Assembly: GCA_016203825.1 (NCBI GenBank)
Contig: JACQMA010000174.1
Span: 1-7,051 of the forward strand
DNA: 7,051 nucleotides
Origin: Deltaproteobacteria bacterium
Lineage (GTDB): Bacteria; UBA10199; 2-02-FULL-44-16
Direction: 5' to 3'
A program made the position numbers and the translations under genes. Below, in pieces: positions 1-6,900 of the stretch; the first letter of the stretch is position 1; each line of letters opens with the position of its first letter. The notes under the pieces were generated by a model. The model saw only the letters and a list, made by a program, of their open reading frames with translations. It searched no databases and was not told the DNA's origin.

Positions 1-277
1 GCGCGAGATCCACTACTGCAACAACAAAAAAAGTCCCGCAGAACGTTTTGCAACGCGCTATGCCGCAAAGCACGCCTTCGCCAAGGCCCTCTTTCCGAAG
101 GGAGCGGAAGGGATTCACTTTCGCGACATCGAAATCGATCAGCGCGAATCTCGTCCTGCCGTGAATATGGATGGACTCGCGAAAAAACGTGCTGCGGAGT
201 TGGGCGTCAAACAGGTCCACCTCATGGTCTCGCATGACGGGACGTATGCGATCGCCAACGTTGTCCTTGAGGGATGA
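1..277 (+). CDS. acpS: Holo-[acyl-carrier-protein] synthase (AcpS), 5'-truncated by the window edge
   Basis: AcpS transfers the 4'-phosphopantetheine arm from coenzyme A to a serine of apo-ACP, activating the carrier for fatty-acid synthesis in the cytoplasm. The visible 91 residues (codons from base 2, stop TGA 275-277) fit the C-terminal three quarters of a ~120-residue AcpS. They include the core helix ERFATRYAAKHAFAKAL, the strand FRDIEI, and the closing strand pair VHLMVSHDGTYAIANVVLE, which matches the family pattern VHVSITH..YA.A.VV.E. The N-terminal GxD metal-binding motif lies off the window. The oddity is KHA where AcpS proteins normally have KEA: the conserved Glu (Glu58 in B. subtilis numbering) that helps hold Mg2+ is His here. 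The usual GTG after the helix is also replaced by PKGAEG. The stop overlaps the nnr start in an ATGA, so this is the first visible gene of the operon. The family call is firm; full activity is less certain because of the substitution. Confidence 0.88.
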   Translation, partial: REIHYCNNKKSPAERFATRYAAKHAFAKALFPKGAEGIHFRDIEIDQRESRPAVNMDGLAKKRAAELGVKQVHLMVSHDGTYAIANVVLEG

Positions 278-1722
278 AGGTCGTCACCGCAGAACAGATG
301 ACGGAACTCGATCGGAGGGCGATCGAGGATCATGGCATTCCAGCATCACAACTGATGGAGCGGGCAGGGCAAGGTGTTGCCGATGCCGTGATGCATCGTT
401 TTCCCACAACGGCCGGATCGATTGGCATCGTCGTGGGCAAGGGCAACAATGGTGGCGATGGATTAGTGGCGGCGCGCATCCTTCGCGAACACGGCTATGA
501 TGTTGTGGTCATCACGTCGCCAACAACCAACCTCGAACCCTTGCAACCATGTTCTGTTCTGATCGACGCGATCCTGGGGACAGGGCTCAATCAACCCGTG
601 GCGGGTCCCTTCAAAACGATGATCGAAAAAATAAATGCGCTTCACAAGAATGTTATCGCCATCGACATCCCCAGTGGTGTGAACGCCACGACCGGCATGC
701 CGATGGGTGTGGCCATTCGTGCACAGACGACGGTGACGATGGGGCTGCCGAAGTGCGGACTTTTTTTGGGGGATGGACCACGTTATGCCGGTCGAGTCGA
801 AGTGGTCGACATTGGCCTTCCGCGCGAAGAAATGGAGAAGGTGCAAACGTCCCTTCATTATAATGAGCCGAGTCTCTTCCCATCCCTTTTCGCGAAACGA
901 TCGCGCGATGCGCACAAGGGACAGTTTGGACACCTCCTCGTCCTTGCGGGGAGTCGCGCAACATTGGGGGCTGGCTATCTCAGCTCGCTTGCGGCACTTC
1001 GCGTGGGCACGGGACTGGTCACGTATGCCTTGCCTGCGGCCGCGTTTGAAAAATTTGATGCGCGCTATCCCGAAATCATGGCGGAGACGCTTCCCGATGA
1101 CGGGTCGGCGACGTTTCATCCTGTGGCACTTGATCGCGCCCTCAAACTCGCGGAAGGGAAGAATGCGGTGGCCCTTGGCCCGGCGATTGGGACGGCACCG
1201 TCAACCGTAACGTTTGTCGAAACATTTCTGTCGCGTGTGAAACTTCCGCTCGTCCTCGATGCCGATGCCTTGAACTGCTTGGTGAAAGAGAAAAAAATTT
1301 TGCGCACGCGGTCGCAGCTCACGGTGCTCACGCCACACCCGGGGGAAATGGGACGACTTGTAGACATGTCGACGTCAGACGTGCAAAACGATCGAGTCGG
1401 AATCGCGACGCGTTTTGCCACGGAGTATGGCGTCTGGCTGGTCCTCAAGGGAGACCTCACGGTCGTCGCTGCCCCCGACGGCAACGCTTATATCAACCCA
1501 ACGGGAAATCCTGGCATGGCGACGGCTGGCATGGGCGATGTGTTGACCGGCGTCATCGCAGGATTTCTGGCACAAGGGCACGATCCCCGTGAAGCCATTC
1601 TGGGTGGTGTGTATCTCCACGGCCTTGCCGGTGATCATGCGGCGGAAGAAGCTGCGATCGGCGTCACGGCAACGGATGTGATTGGAAAACTTCCTGAAGC
1701 GATTGCGAGTTGTGTTCCATGA
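274..1722 (+). CDS. nnr: Bifunctional NAD(P)H-hydrate repair enzyme (epimerase + ADP/ATP-dependent dehydratase)
   Basis: This 482-residue protein repairs NADHX and NADPHX, the hydrated, inactive forms of the nicotinamide cofactors. The N-terminal YjeF_N domain (about 1-205) interconverts the R and S hydrates; the C-terminal ribokinase-like domain (about 210-480) dehydrates the S form using ADP or ATP. Epimerase motifs are GKGNNGGDG (55-63), DAILGTG (98-104) and DIPSG (131-135). Dehydratase motifs are KGQFGHLLVLAGS (215-227), LDADALN (328-334), LTPHPGEMG (352-360) and NPGMATAGMGDVLTG (412-426), whose GMGD should supply the catalytic Asp (422). The length matches the fused bacterial enzyme, and all expected motifs are intact. 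The start at 274 is chosen because MKVVTAEQM is the typical family N-terminus. A GAGGG lies immediately before it, too close for an ideal ribosome site, so initiation probably depends on coupling to acpS. The gene ends in an ATGA overlap with tsaE. Confidence 0.97.
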   Translation: MKVVTAEQMTELDRRAIEDHGIPASQLMERAGQGVADAVMHRFPTTAGSIGIVVGKGNNGGDGLVAARILREHGYDVVVITSPTTNLEPLQPCSVLIDAILGTGLNQPVAGPFKTMIEKINALHKNVIAIDIPSGVNATTGMPMGVAIRAQTTVTMGLPKCGLFLGDGPRYAGRVEVVDIGLPREEMEKVQTSLHYNEPSLFPSLFAKRSRDAHKGQFGHLLVLAGSRATLGAGYLSSLAALRVGTGLVTYALPAAAFEKFDARYPEIMAETLPDDGSATFHPVALDRALKLAEGKNAVALGPAIGTAPSTVTFVETFLSRVKLPLVLDADALNCLVKEKKILRTRSQLTVLTPHPGEMGRLVDMSTSDVQNDRVGIATRFATEYGVWLVLKGDLTVVAAPDGNAYINPTGNPGMATAGMGDVLTGVIAGFLAQGHDPREAILGGVYLHGLAGDHAAEEAAIGVTATDVIGKLPEAIASCVP

Positions 1723-2150
1723 TTTCTCGTTCGATCGAAGAAACACAGAAATGTGCGAGCGATCTTGCACGTCGTTTGAAGCCGGGCGACGTCGTGGCCC
1801 TTGTCGGTGATTTGGGTGCGGGAAAGACGGCCTTCGTCCAGGGACTGGCCAAGGGGCTGGGAGTCCCGAAAGACGCGTATGTTCGGTCGCCGACGTTTAC
1901 GTTGATTGCTGAATATTCGGGCCGCATGCCCCTCTATCACCTTGATCTGTATCGACTTCGCGACGCCCGCGAGCTTGATGGCTTAGGACTTGAGGAATAT
2001 TTCGACGGACGAGGAATTACGGTCGTCGAGTGGGCAGATCGTTTTCCCGGAATCCTGCCAGAGCGTACCATCACGGTCTCATTCAGTATTGTTGACGAAA
2101 CGACGAGGGAAATTGTAGTCCCTGCGGGCTATGGCACTCATCGTCCATAA
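1719..2150 (+). CDS. tsaE: tRNA threonylcarbamoyladenosine biosynthesis ATPase TsaE
   Basis: TsaE (YjeE) is the small P-loop ATPase that works with TsaB and TsaD to make t6A at position 37 of ANN-decoding tRNAs. The 143-residue product shows the Walker A loop GDLGAGKTAF (30-39), SPTF (57-60, the switch-like segment), the HLDLYR motif (74-79) and VEWADR (103-108), in the usual order and spacing. Length is normal for the family. The ATG at 1719 is preferred because it forms an ATGA overlap with the nnr stop and gives the typical short N-terminus before ISRSIEETQ. An in-frame TTG at 1710 would add only three residues. No good Shine-Dalgarno sequence precedes it, as expected for a coupled gene. 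The 3' end overlaps lysC by 20 bp. An nnr-tsaE pairing is common in bacteria. The partners tsaB and tsaD are not in the window. Confidence 0.96.
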   Translation: MISRSIEETQKCASDLARRLKPGDVVALVGDLGAGKTAFVQGLAKGLGVPKDAYVRSPTFTLIAEYSGRMPLYHLDLYRLRDARELDGLGLEEYFDGRGITVVEWADRFPGILPERTITVSFSIVDETTREIVVPAGYGTHRP

Positions 2151-3354
2151 ATACGGTGGCACGTCGGTCGGGGACCCCGAGCGGATTCGCTCTGTCGCCG
2201 AGCGCGTGGCACGCGTGAAACGCGCAGGCAATGATGTCGTGGCCGTCGTTTCGGCAATGGCCGGTGAGACGGATCGACTCTTGCAGCTCGCCCACAAGGT
2301 CAGTGCCGATCCCATCCCGCAGCATCAAGATCTTTTAGTGTCGACCGGCGAACAAGTCACCGTGGGCCTCTTGAGCCTCGCACTCGAATCGCTCGGCCTC
2401 GCGTCGCGCGGGTTTCTTGGGTCGCAGGTCAGAATCGTGACCGACGAACGGCATGGCAAGGCCCGGATCAAACGCATCGATGCCGGTCGCATCCGCGACG
2501 CACTGAAAAAAGGGGAGGTTGCCATCATCGCCGGATTTCAGGGTGTCACGGAACAGGGCGCGATTACAACGATCGGTCGCGGCGGTTCGGATACGTCGGC
2601 CGTCGCGATTGCCGCGGCCCTCAAGGCCGACGTTTGCGAAATTTTTACCGACGTTGCCGGTGTCTACACGGCCGATCCGCGGATTGTGGAAGGTGCACGT
2701 TTACTCCGGCGCATGACGTATGAGGAAATGCTGGAACTTGCGGATTCGGGTGCCAAGGTTTTGCACAATCGTTCGGTCGAAATTGCGGCACGTTTTCGCG
2801 TTCCGCTCGTTGTTCGTTCGTCGTTCGATGATGGAGAAGGGACGGAAATCGTTCCGGAGGAGGAAAGTATGGAAGAGACCCTCGTGTCGGGGATTAGCCT
2901 CGACCGCAAAGAGGCCAAAGTGGCCATTCGCCACGTGCCCGATCGCGTCGATATGCCCGCACGCATTTTTCGCCCGCTCGCGGAAGGCGATATCAACGTC
3001 GACATGATCCTGATGAATGTTTCCAAAGAGGGACACACGGACGTTTCGTTCACGGTTCCAAAGGACGATTTGAAACGAGCGATCACGATTGCGGAAGGCG
3101 TTGCGCGTGAACTTGGCGCGGGCAAGGTTGAAGCCTCGGCCGACATCGCCAAAATTGCGGTTGTGGGGCTTGGCATGCGCAGCCACGCTGGAGTCGCGCA
3201 CACGATGTTCTCGGCGCTTGCGAAAGAGGGCGTCGGGATTCAGATGATTTCAACGTCGGAAATTAAAGTCGCGATGGTGATCGACATCAAATACGCCGAA
3301 CTCGCCGTCCGCATCCTGCATGACACGTTTGAGTTGGGAAAAGGTGAAACATAA
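2131..3354 (+). CDS. lysC: Aspartokinase with C-terminal tandem ACT domains
   Basis: Aspartokinase phosphorylates L-aspartate with ATP, the first step towards lysine, diaminopimelate, threonine and methionine. The 407-residue product has the monofunctional LysC layout. The amino-acid-kinase domain (about 1-245) carries KYGGTSV (7-13, nucleotide/substrate binding), STGE (71-74), GFQGVT (135-140), TTIGRGGSDTSA (146-157) and DVAGVYTADPR (174-184). Two ACT regulatory domains follow (about 263-335 and 340-407), with DVSFTVPKDDL and QMISTSEIKVAMVI, the segments that form the feedback-inhibitor site in this family. No homoserine dehydrogenase is fused. ATG 2131 starts inside tsaE, 20 bp before its stop; MALIVHKYGGTS is the standard N-terminus, so the overlap is real, and no strong Shine-Dalgarno sequence precedes it. 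An internal ribosome site at 2856-2871 may direct a separate regulatory subunit. The TAA stop (3352-3354) overlaps the left arm of the palindromic element that follows. Feedback by lysine and/or threonine is likely, but which cannot be read from sequence. Confidence 0.97.
   Translation: MALIVHKYGGTSVGDPERIRSVAERVARVKRAGNDVVAVVSAMAGETDRLLQLAHKVSADPIPQHQDLLVSTGEQVTVGLLSLALESLGLASRGFLGSQVRIVTDERHGKARIKRIDAGRIRDALKKGEVAIIAGFQGVTEQGAITTIGRGGSDTSAVAIAAALKADVCEIFTDVAGVYTADPRIVEGARLLRRMTYEEMLELADSGAKVLHNRSVEIAARFRVPLVVRSSFDDGEGTEIVPEEESMEETLVSGISLDRKEAKVAIRHVPDRVDMPARIFRPLAEGDINVDMILMNVSKEGHTDVSFTVPKDDLKRAITIAEGVARELGAGKVEASADIAKIAVVGLGMRSHAGVAHTMFSALAKEGVGIQMISTSEIKVAMVIDIKYAELAVRILHDTFELGKGET
2856..2871 (+). 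promoter_or_regulatory. Internal ribosome binding site and ATG for a putative aspartokinase beta subunit
   Basis: Within lysC, GGAGGAGG (2856-2863) sits five bases upstream of an in-frame ATG (2869-2871, Met247). This is the best Shine-Dalgarno match in the operon and better than that of lysC itself. Initiation here would give a 161-residue protein (2869-3354) containing just the two ACT domains. In B. subtilis aspartokinase II (408-residue alpha, 163-residue beta) and C. glutamicum, the beta subunit is made by in-frame internal initiation at nearly the same codon, giving an alpha2beta2 enzyme. Position and size agree closely. The purine-rich stretch also encodes a Pro-Glu-Glu-Glu linker, so some of the match could be coincidental. 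Confidence 0.62.
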
Positions 3355-3500
3355 AGCAAACTATCACATGACTTGTTCGGGTCGTGTCGCCCTCGGCTTA
3401 CGGGCCTCGGTCGCACTCGCTCCTCAGCCGCGATGGTATCGAAGCCATAGATATCGCGGCTTCCGCAGCGTCCCTCACAAGTCATCTGCTAGTTTGCTTT
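3353..3500. repeat. 148-bp palindromic (MITE- or REP-like) element with 24-nt terminal inverted repeats
   Basis: The left arm 3353-3376 (starting AAAGCAAACTA, ending GACTTGT) and right arm 3477-3500 (starting ACAAGTC, ending TAGTTTGCTTT) are reverse complements over 24 nt with two mismatches. Between them lie further structures: a perfect 9-bp stem AGCCGCGAT (3426-3434) / ATCGCGGCT (3453-3461) with an 18-nt loop, GCCC/GGGC around 3389-3404, and GGG/CCC next to the arms (3379-3381 with 3472-3474). The left arm overlaps the last two bases of the lysC stop codon and the right arm runs into the comEA-like frame. No transposase and no clear target-site duplication are visible. Five T's (3498-3502) follow the right arm, so the folded RNA could also end lysC transcription. 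A non-autonomous mobile element is favoured over a simple terminator because of its size and layered symmetry; other copies in the genome would settle it. Confidence 0.6.
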
Positions 3501-3766
3501 TTGTAATTCTGTTCTTTGTAACAGTTTCTTTTATGGGCCCGCAATTTCCCGGAACGGAACTTCTGTTTGGACAACGGTTGAACGTCAACACAACAACCGC
3601 CGAGGCATTGGAACTTCTCCCCGGCATTGGGCCTTCACTCGCAGCACGTATCGTTGCCGACCGATCGCAGCACGGTTCCTTTTCTGATCTTAACGCCCTC
3701 GACCGCGTCCCCGGCATTGGTCCCAAAACCATCGAAAAGCTTGCACCGTATCTTACGGTTCACTGA
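3494..3766 (+). CDS. ComEA-like helix-hairpin-helix DNA-binding protein with N-terminal membrane anchor
   Basis: With the TTG start at 3494 the product is 90 residues. A hydrophobic stretch LFVILFFVTVSFMG (2-15) would anchor it in the membrane, followed by a short linker and a tandem helix-hairpin-helix domain: LNVNTTTAEAL (29-39), first hairpin LPGIGPSLA (42-50), GSFSDLNAL (61-69), second hairpin VPGIGPKTI (72-80). This is the ComEA DNA-binding domain, which in transformable bacteria holds incoming double-stranded DNA at the cell surface by its backbone. The C-terminal domain is firm but the start is not. The frame is open upstream to an ATG at 3368 (132 residues, reading through the palindromic element) and even to 3320 inside lysC. 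An ATG at 3533 would remove the anchor. None has a good Shine-Dalgarno sequence. The N-terminus may have been rebuilt when the element arrived. No comEC or comEB is visible, so a role in competence is only inferred from family; other small HhH proteins look similar. Confidence 0.8.
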   Translation: MLFVILFFVTVSFMGPQFPGTELLFGQRLNVNTTTAEALELLPGIGPSLAARIVADRSQHGSFSDLNALDRVPGIGPKTIEKLAPYLTVH

Positions 3767-3793
3767 CCAGTACGAACCCAGGTTCATACTGGT
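3766..3793 (+). terminator. Near-perfect hairpin on the comEA-like stop codon, possible terminator
   Basis: Arms ACCAGTACGAACC (3766-3778) and GGTTCATACTGGT (3781-3793) pair over 13 bp with one mismatch around a 2-nt centre. The left arm begins on the last base of the comEA-like TGA. The position, after the last gene of the cluster and before a new promoter, suits transcription termination or mRNA 3'-end protection. There is no U-tract after it, so it is not a standard intrinsic terminator. It could also be part of a repeat unit together with the sequence that follows. Confidence 0.35.
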
Positions 3794-3799
3794 AATCAC

Positions 3800-3827
3800 G
3801 GGATTCTTCGTTTCACTCAAAATGACA
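3800..3827 (-). repeat. Copy of a TGTCATTCTGAG...GAAGAATC-type intergenic repeat
   Basis: On the minus strand this reads TGTCATTTTGAGTGAAACGA followed by AGAATCCC. It closely matches a short repeat I recognise from intergenic regions of many unrelated bacteria, consensus about TGTCATTCTGAGCGAAGCGA then AGAATC. Its translation VILSETKNP is of the kind often seen in spurious predicted proteins. Bases 3816-3825 (CTCAAAATGA) are repeated as an exact inverted copy at 3838-3847, giving a 10-bp stem with a 12-nt loop, as in REP-like palindromes. It does not appear to encode anything. Confidence 0.55.
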
Positions 3828-3867
3828 CAGGAATTTCTCATTTTGAGAAAATCCGGTCATTATTTCA

Positions 3868-3896
3868 TAGTCAGGCGAGGAGACCTCTGATAAAAT
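3868..3896 (+). promoter_or_regulatory. Predicted extended -10 promoter for the large secreted protein gene
   Basis: The -10 hexamer TAAAAT (3891-3896) has an upstream TG one base away (3888-3889), making an extended -10. A 4/6 match to the -35 box, TAGTCA (3868-3873), lies 17 bp upstream. Transcription would begin near 3903 and leave a leader of about 67 nt. The stretch is more A+T-rich than the coding sequence around it. This is the only reasonable promoter seen between the comEA-like gene and the gene at 3971. Confidence 0.45.
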
Positions 3897-3908
3897 AAAC
3901 GTGATTTC

Positions 3909-3931
3909 AAACGGTTAGAGAATCGCCGTTT
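3909..3931 (+). other. Small hairpin in the predicted 5' leader of the secreted protein gene
   Basis: AAACGG (3909-3914) and CCGTTT (3926-3931) form a 6-bp stem around an 11-nt loop. With one bulge the pairing extends outward (TCAAACGG with CCGTTTTGA). It would lie just after the predicted transcription start, about 40 nt before the start codon. It might stabilise the mRNA or act as an operator palindrome. It matches no riboswitch or leader family I know, and a stem this short can arise by chance. Confidence 0.25.
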
Positions 3932-3970
3932 TGATGCTTTATGGCACCCCCCTTGCATTAAAGAGGTGTG

Positions 3971-6900
3971 ATGAACACCAAGCGATGGTTGAAAGTTTCG
4001 GCGATAACCCTGGCATTGACCCTTGGTGTATCAGCGAAACTTTTCGCGCAACAGTTCGAACTCCCCATCCCCATGGCATCCGACGAAAACCAGGTGGGGG
4101 CAGGGAATAGCGCGATTCGAACCCAAGCAACCCATCTCGATTTTTGTGATCAACCACAACCGGGAATGCCTGGTGCCCTCAATTTTACCGGTGATGGAAT
4201 CGACCTTGAAGGTCAGCATTATCTTCTCCGAGATATTTGTGCCGTTCCCGGCCTCAAGCGCGAAGACCCCGTCCCTTTGAATGACATCCGAAGTTTCGCG
4301 CTCGACAACATGGGGATGCGTGGTGCGATTGGAACGCTCGAACCGCTCGACGGTTTTTGTCCTGAAACACTCTCACTTACTGTTCCTGGTGGGATTATCT
4401 CGATGACTATCGACTGTCGATTGGGGAAGAACAAGGAGAGTCGGCAATCGGACGTATGCGATGTCCGATCCGAAGCTGTAGTCGATGAAGAAGAAACTCT
4501 TCTTGCAGACTTGGCACCATCGATACTGGTCGGTGGGACGATCGGGAGTTGTCAGGAATCTGTTTCACCTTACACCGTCGCACGTTACCCCATCACGGTC
4601 AAAAGTAATGAAGCGGTGACAGAACTTGCCCTTCCTTTTCCTCCTGGCGTCTTGACATTTTTTTCCGGCATTCAGTTCTGGCCGCATCTTTTTGGACTTG
4701 ATCGCACGGTGTACGACGACGTCATTACCTACGACTGGGCCGATTATTTCGGCCGCGGGTTTATCACCGCAGCGTACGATCCGTTCAAGGTGAGCCAATC
4801 GCTCGAATTGGCGGTCGACCTCGATGGACCCGGACCGGGGGCAATTGAGATTCTTGTAAGCGGCGACCCTTCGGTGACCCGTGAGTTCGGTTACAGCTCG
4901 CCCCTGACCTTTTATCGAAAGCATTTCGATCCTGCTATTGGAACCCTCAAGCTGAGTGGGTACCTCACCGGCCAGTTACCACCGTACGGAACTCCACTCA
5001 GTTTCGACAACATTTATCACTTGTTCGTTCAGAATTTTAACCCGATTGCGGTCGAGCCGATACTCATCTACAAGCGCCGTGGATTTGTGGTCGTCAATCA
5101 GGCGACGTTTGGTTTTGATCTCGGCCAGTATTTTTTGATTGCGGGGCGACCGTATGTCGATACGGACCCGCTGACGGGAGCACCGGTTGCGGTTCGGTGG
5201 GGTGATTTTCTTCGATGCTCGGGTGGTCCGGACTCCACGGACTGCAGGTCCATCCTCCCCCATACCAAGTTTTCCTTTGCGACATTCTGGGAGGAAAGTG
5301 CGCCTGCCGGACAAGACCCTCCACTCTGGGGATCGATCCCCGATATCGATCGCCTGAATCCAAACGCCGTCTTTGGGCCCCTCTATCAACAAATCGACAC
5401 TGAGGATGAACAAGTCGATACCCCCGTATCGCTCTTGTGTCCCGGCGTCTTCGATGCCGTTGTGGTCGAAGAACCGATAACGGGCCCATGGGGGATGGGG
5501 CCGACCAGTAAGAAGCGATCGCTTGTCGTCCCCTGTGGCGAGCGCGGTGGAACAGATATTGGTCTGGGCGAGGGAAACGACACGTATCTTTATAAAGCGA
5601 ATCCTTTTAACGACCGTCTCCATTGGCGATTTTCTCTTGCCGACGACACTCCGGAGCCAACACATATCACGGTTCCCAAGGACTACCGTGTCGAATCACC
5701 CGATGGATTTGTTCCGTATGGTATCGATGTCGGCGAAGTCGGTGGCGACACCTGTCCCGATTACCTCCTGACGTTTCGTGGACAGGTGACGGTCGAGCTG
5801 AATCCAGTTGTCGGTGACCCATTTCTCAACGGCCCCGGGGACAATGTTGTCTTTCAAGTGAGTGACGAAGACCCACGCATGTTTGCCGATGTTGTTCAGG
5901 TTCATTTTGGACGGATGAATGACGCGGGGGACGATTGTCTCATTAATGAGACTGCAAATCTTACCTTCGGTACACCGGGAAATGGAAAGCAATTTGCGAC
6001 GGCGAAATTCGCCGATGTCAATGGCGATGGGACGACCGATGTCGTCGTGGGTAATCTTGTCCCTGAAGAGATACCTATCCTTGAAGGCGGTGGCTTCACC
6101 GCGTACGCGTATGTCTATGCCGATGCGAATCCGGCTGCAGCACCCCAGCAAGTGCGAATGGGATTTCAAACGGATCCGGTTGGACCCGCAGATGTGGCAG
6201 CAACCGCCGAATACATCCGTAACTTGGCCGAGGCGGGCGACGATGGTGAAGGTCTCTTTGGTGTTAGCGCCTTGACGATCGATGAGCAAGGCGAAGGCAG
6301 TCACCTCGGGGCGATCAATGGACTCCCCTTAGCACTCCCTCCATTCGGATGTCCCACGAAGGATAATATAGAAGTTGCAAGTCCGCCGGACATGATCTGG
6401 GCATTGGCACAAAATAACCAGGCTGTGAGCCTTGGACTTGAGCCAGCATTGGTCAGCACCGATGGCGCTACGACTACGTTGATGCCCTCAACGTGCCATG
6501 AGCAGCATATTTGTACCATTGAGTCAGCTTCAGGAACGTTCGAATTTCCCTTTTGGGCAGATGATCTCTGTTGTACGGATCCATGTGTGGATGATGGAGC
6601 TGGAGGCGTTGAAGTACGTGAGGAGTGTGAAGCATTTTTGTGTAATCCAGAGCCACTCATAGGCAACGCATATCTCTGTTGGCTGATCGAAACGATGCCC
6701 ATCGAAATGTGTGCTGTTATGGAAGCAGATGCTGGCGGCGGTATGCCAGGGGGTGGGGCTCTGGCCATGTGCGACGATATGTTTTCCGGAGTGGGCGGTG
6801 AGACGATAGACCTCGACTTTCTGGATGCGGACAACGTCTGTTGCATCAAGGATTGCACCGATAGTGGTTTGGAAGCATGCCGCACGTTTTGTGTTGATGT

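Noticed and set aside
463..1119. 218-codon minus-strand frame opposite nnr
   Set aside because: The + strand encodes an unmistakable Nnr with all motifs; the antisense product is Arg/His-rich with no motif.
1710..1721. Alternative TTG start of tsaE at 1710
   Set aside because: It adds three residues not typical of TsaE, and the ATG at 1719 gives the same ATGA junction as the preceding gene pair.
2664..3203. 179-codon Ser/Thr-rich minus-strand frame opposite lysC
   Set aside because: A shadow of aspartokinase codons; no domain or start signal.
3353..3500. Integron attC site
   Set aside because: The arms end in AAAGCAAAC/GTTTGCTTT, which do not fit the RYYYAAC and GTTRRRY core sites, and no integrase or cassette array is visible.
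3618..3720. 13-bp direct repeat TCCCCGGCATTGG (3618-3630 and 3708-3720)
   Set aside because: It simply encodes PGIG in each of the two helix-hairpin-helix motifs; protein duplication explains it.
3635..3841. 68-codon minus-strand frame containing VILSETKNP
   Set aside because: The peptide is a translation of the intergenic repeat, a known source of false gene calls, and the rest is antisense to the HhH domain.
3931..3960. Promoter with TTGATG (3931-3936) and CATTAA near 3956-3961
   Set aside because: The -10 match is poor and transcription would start at or inside the ribosome site of the gene at 3971. The extended -10 at 3888-3896 is better.
4976..5665. 229-codon minus-strand open frame
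   Set aside because: It lies opposite the continuous + strand secreted-protein frame, is rich in Arg and His as expected of a shadow frame, and has no recognisable motif.
5696..6304. 202-codon minus-strand open frame
   Set aside because: Antisense to the same + strand gene across its FG-GAP region; no family features or ribosome site.
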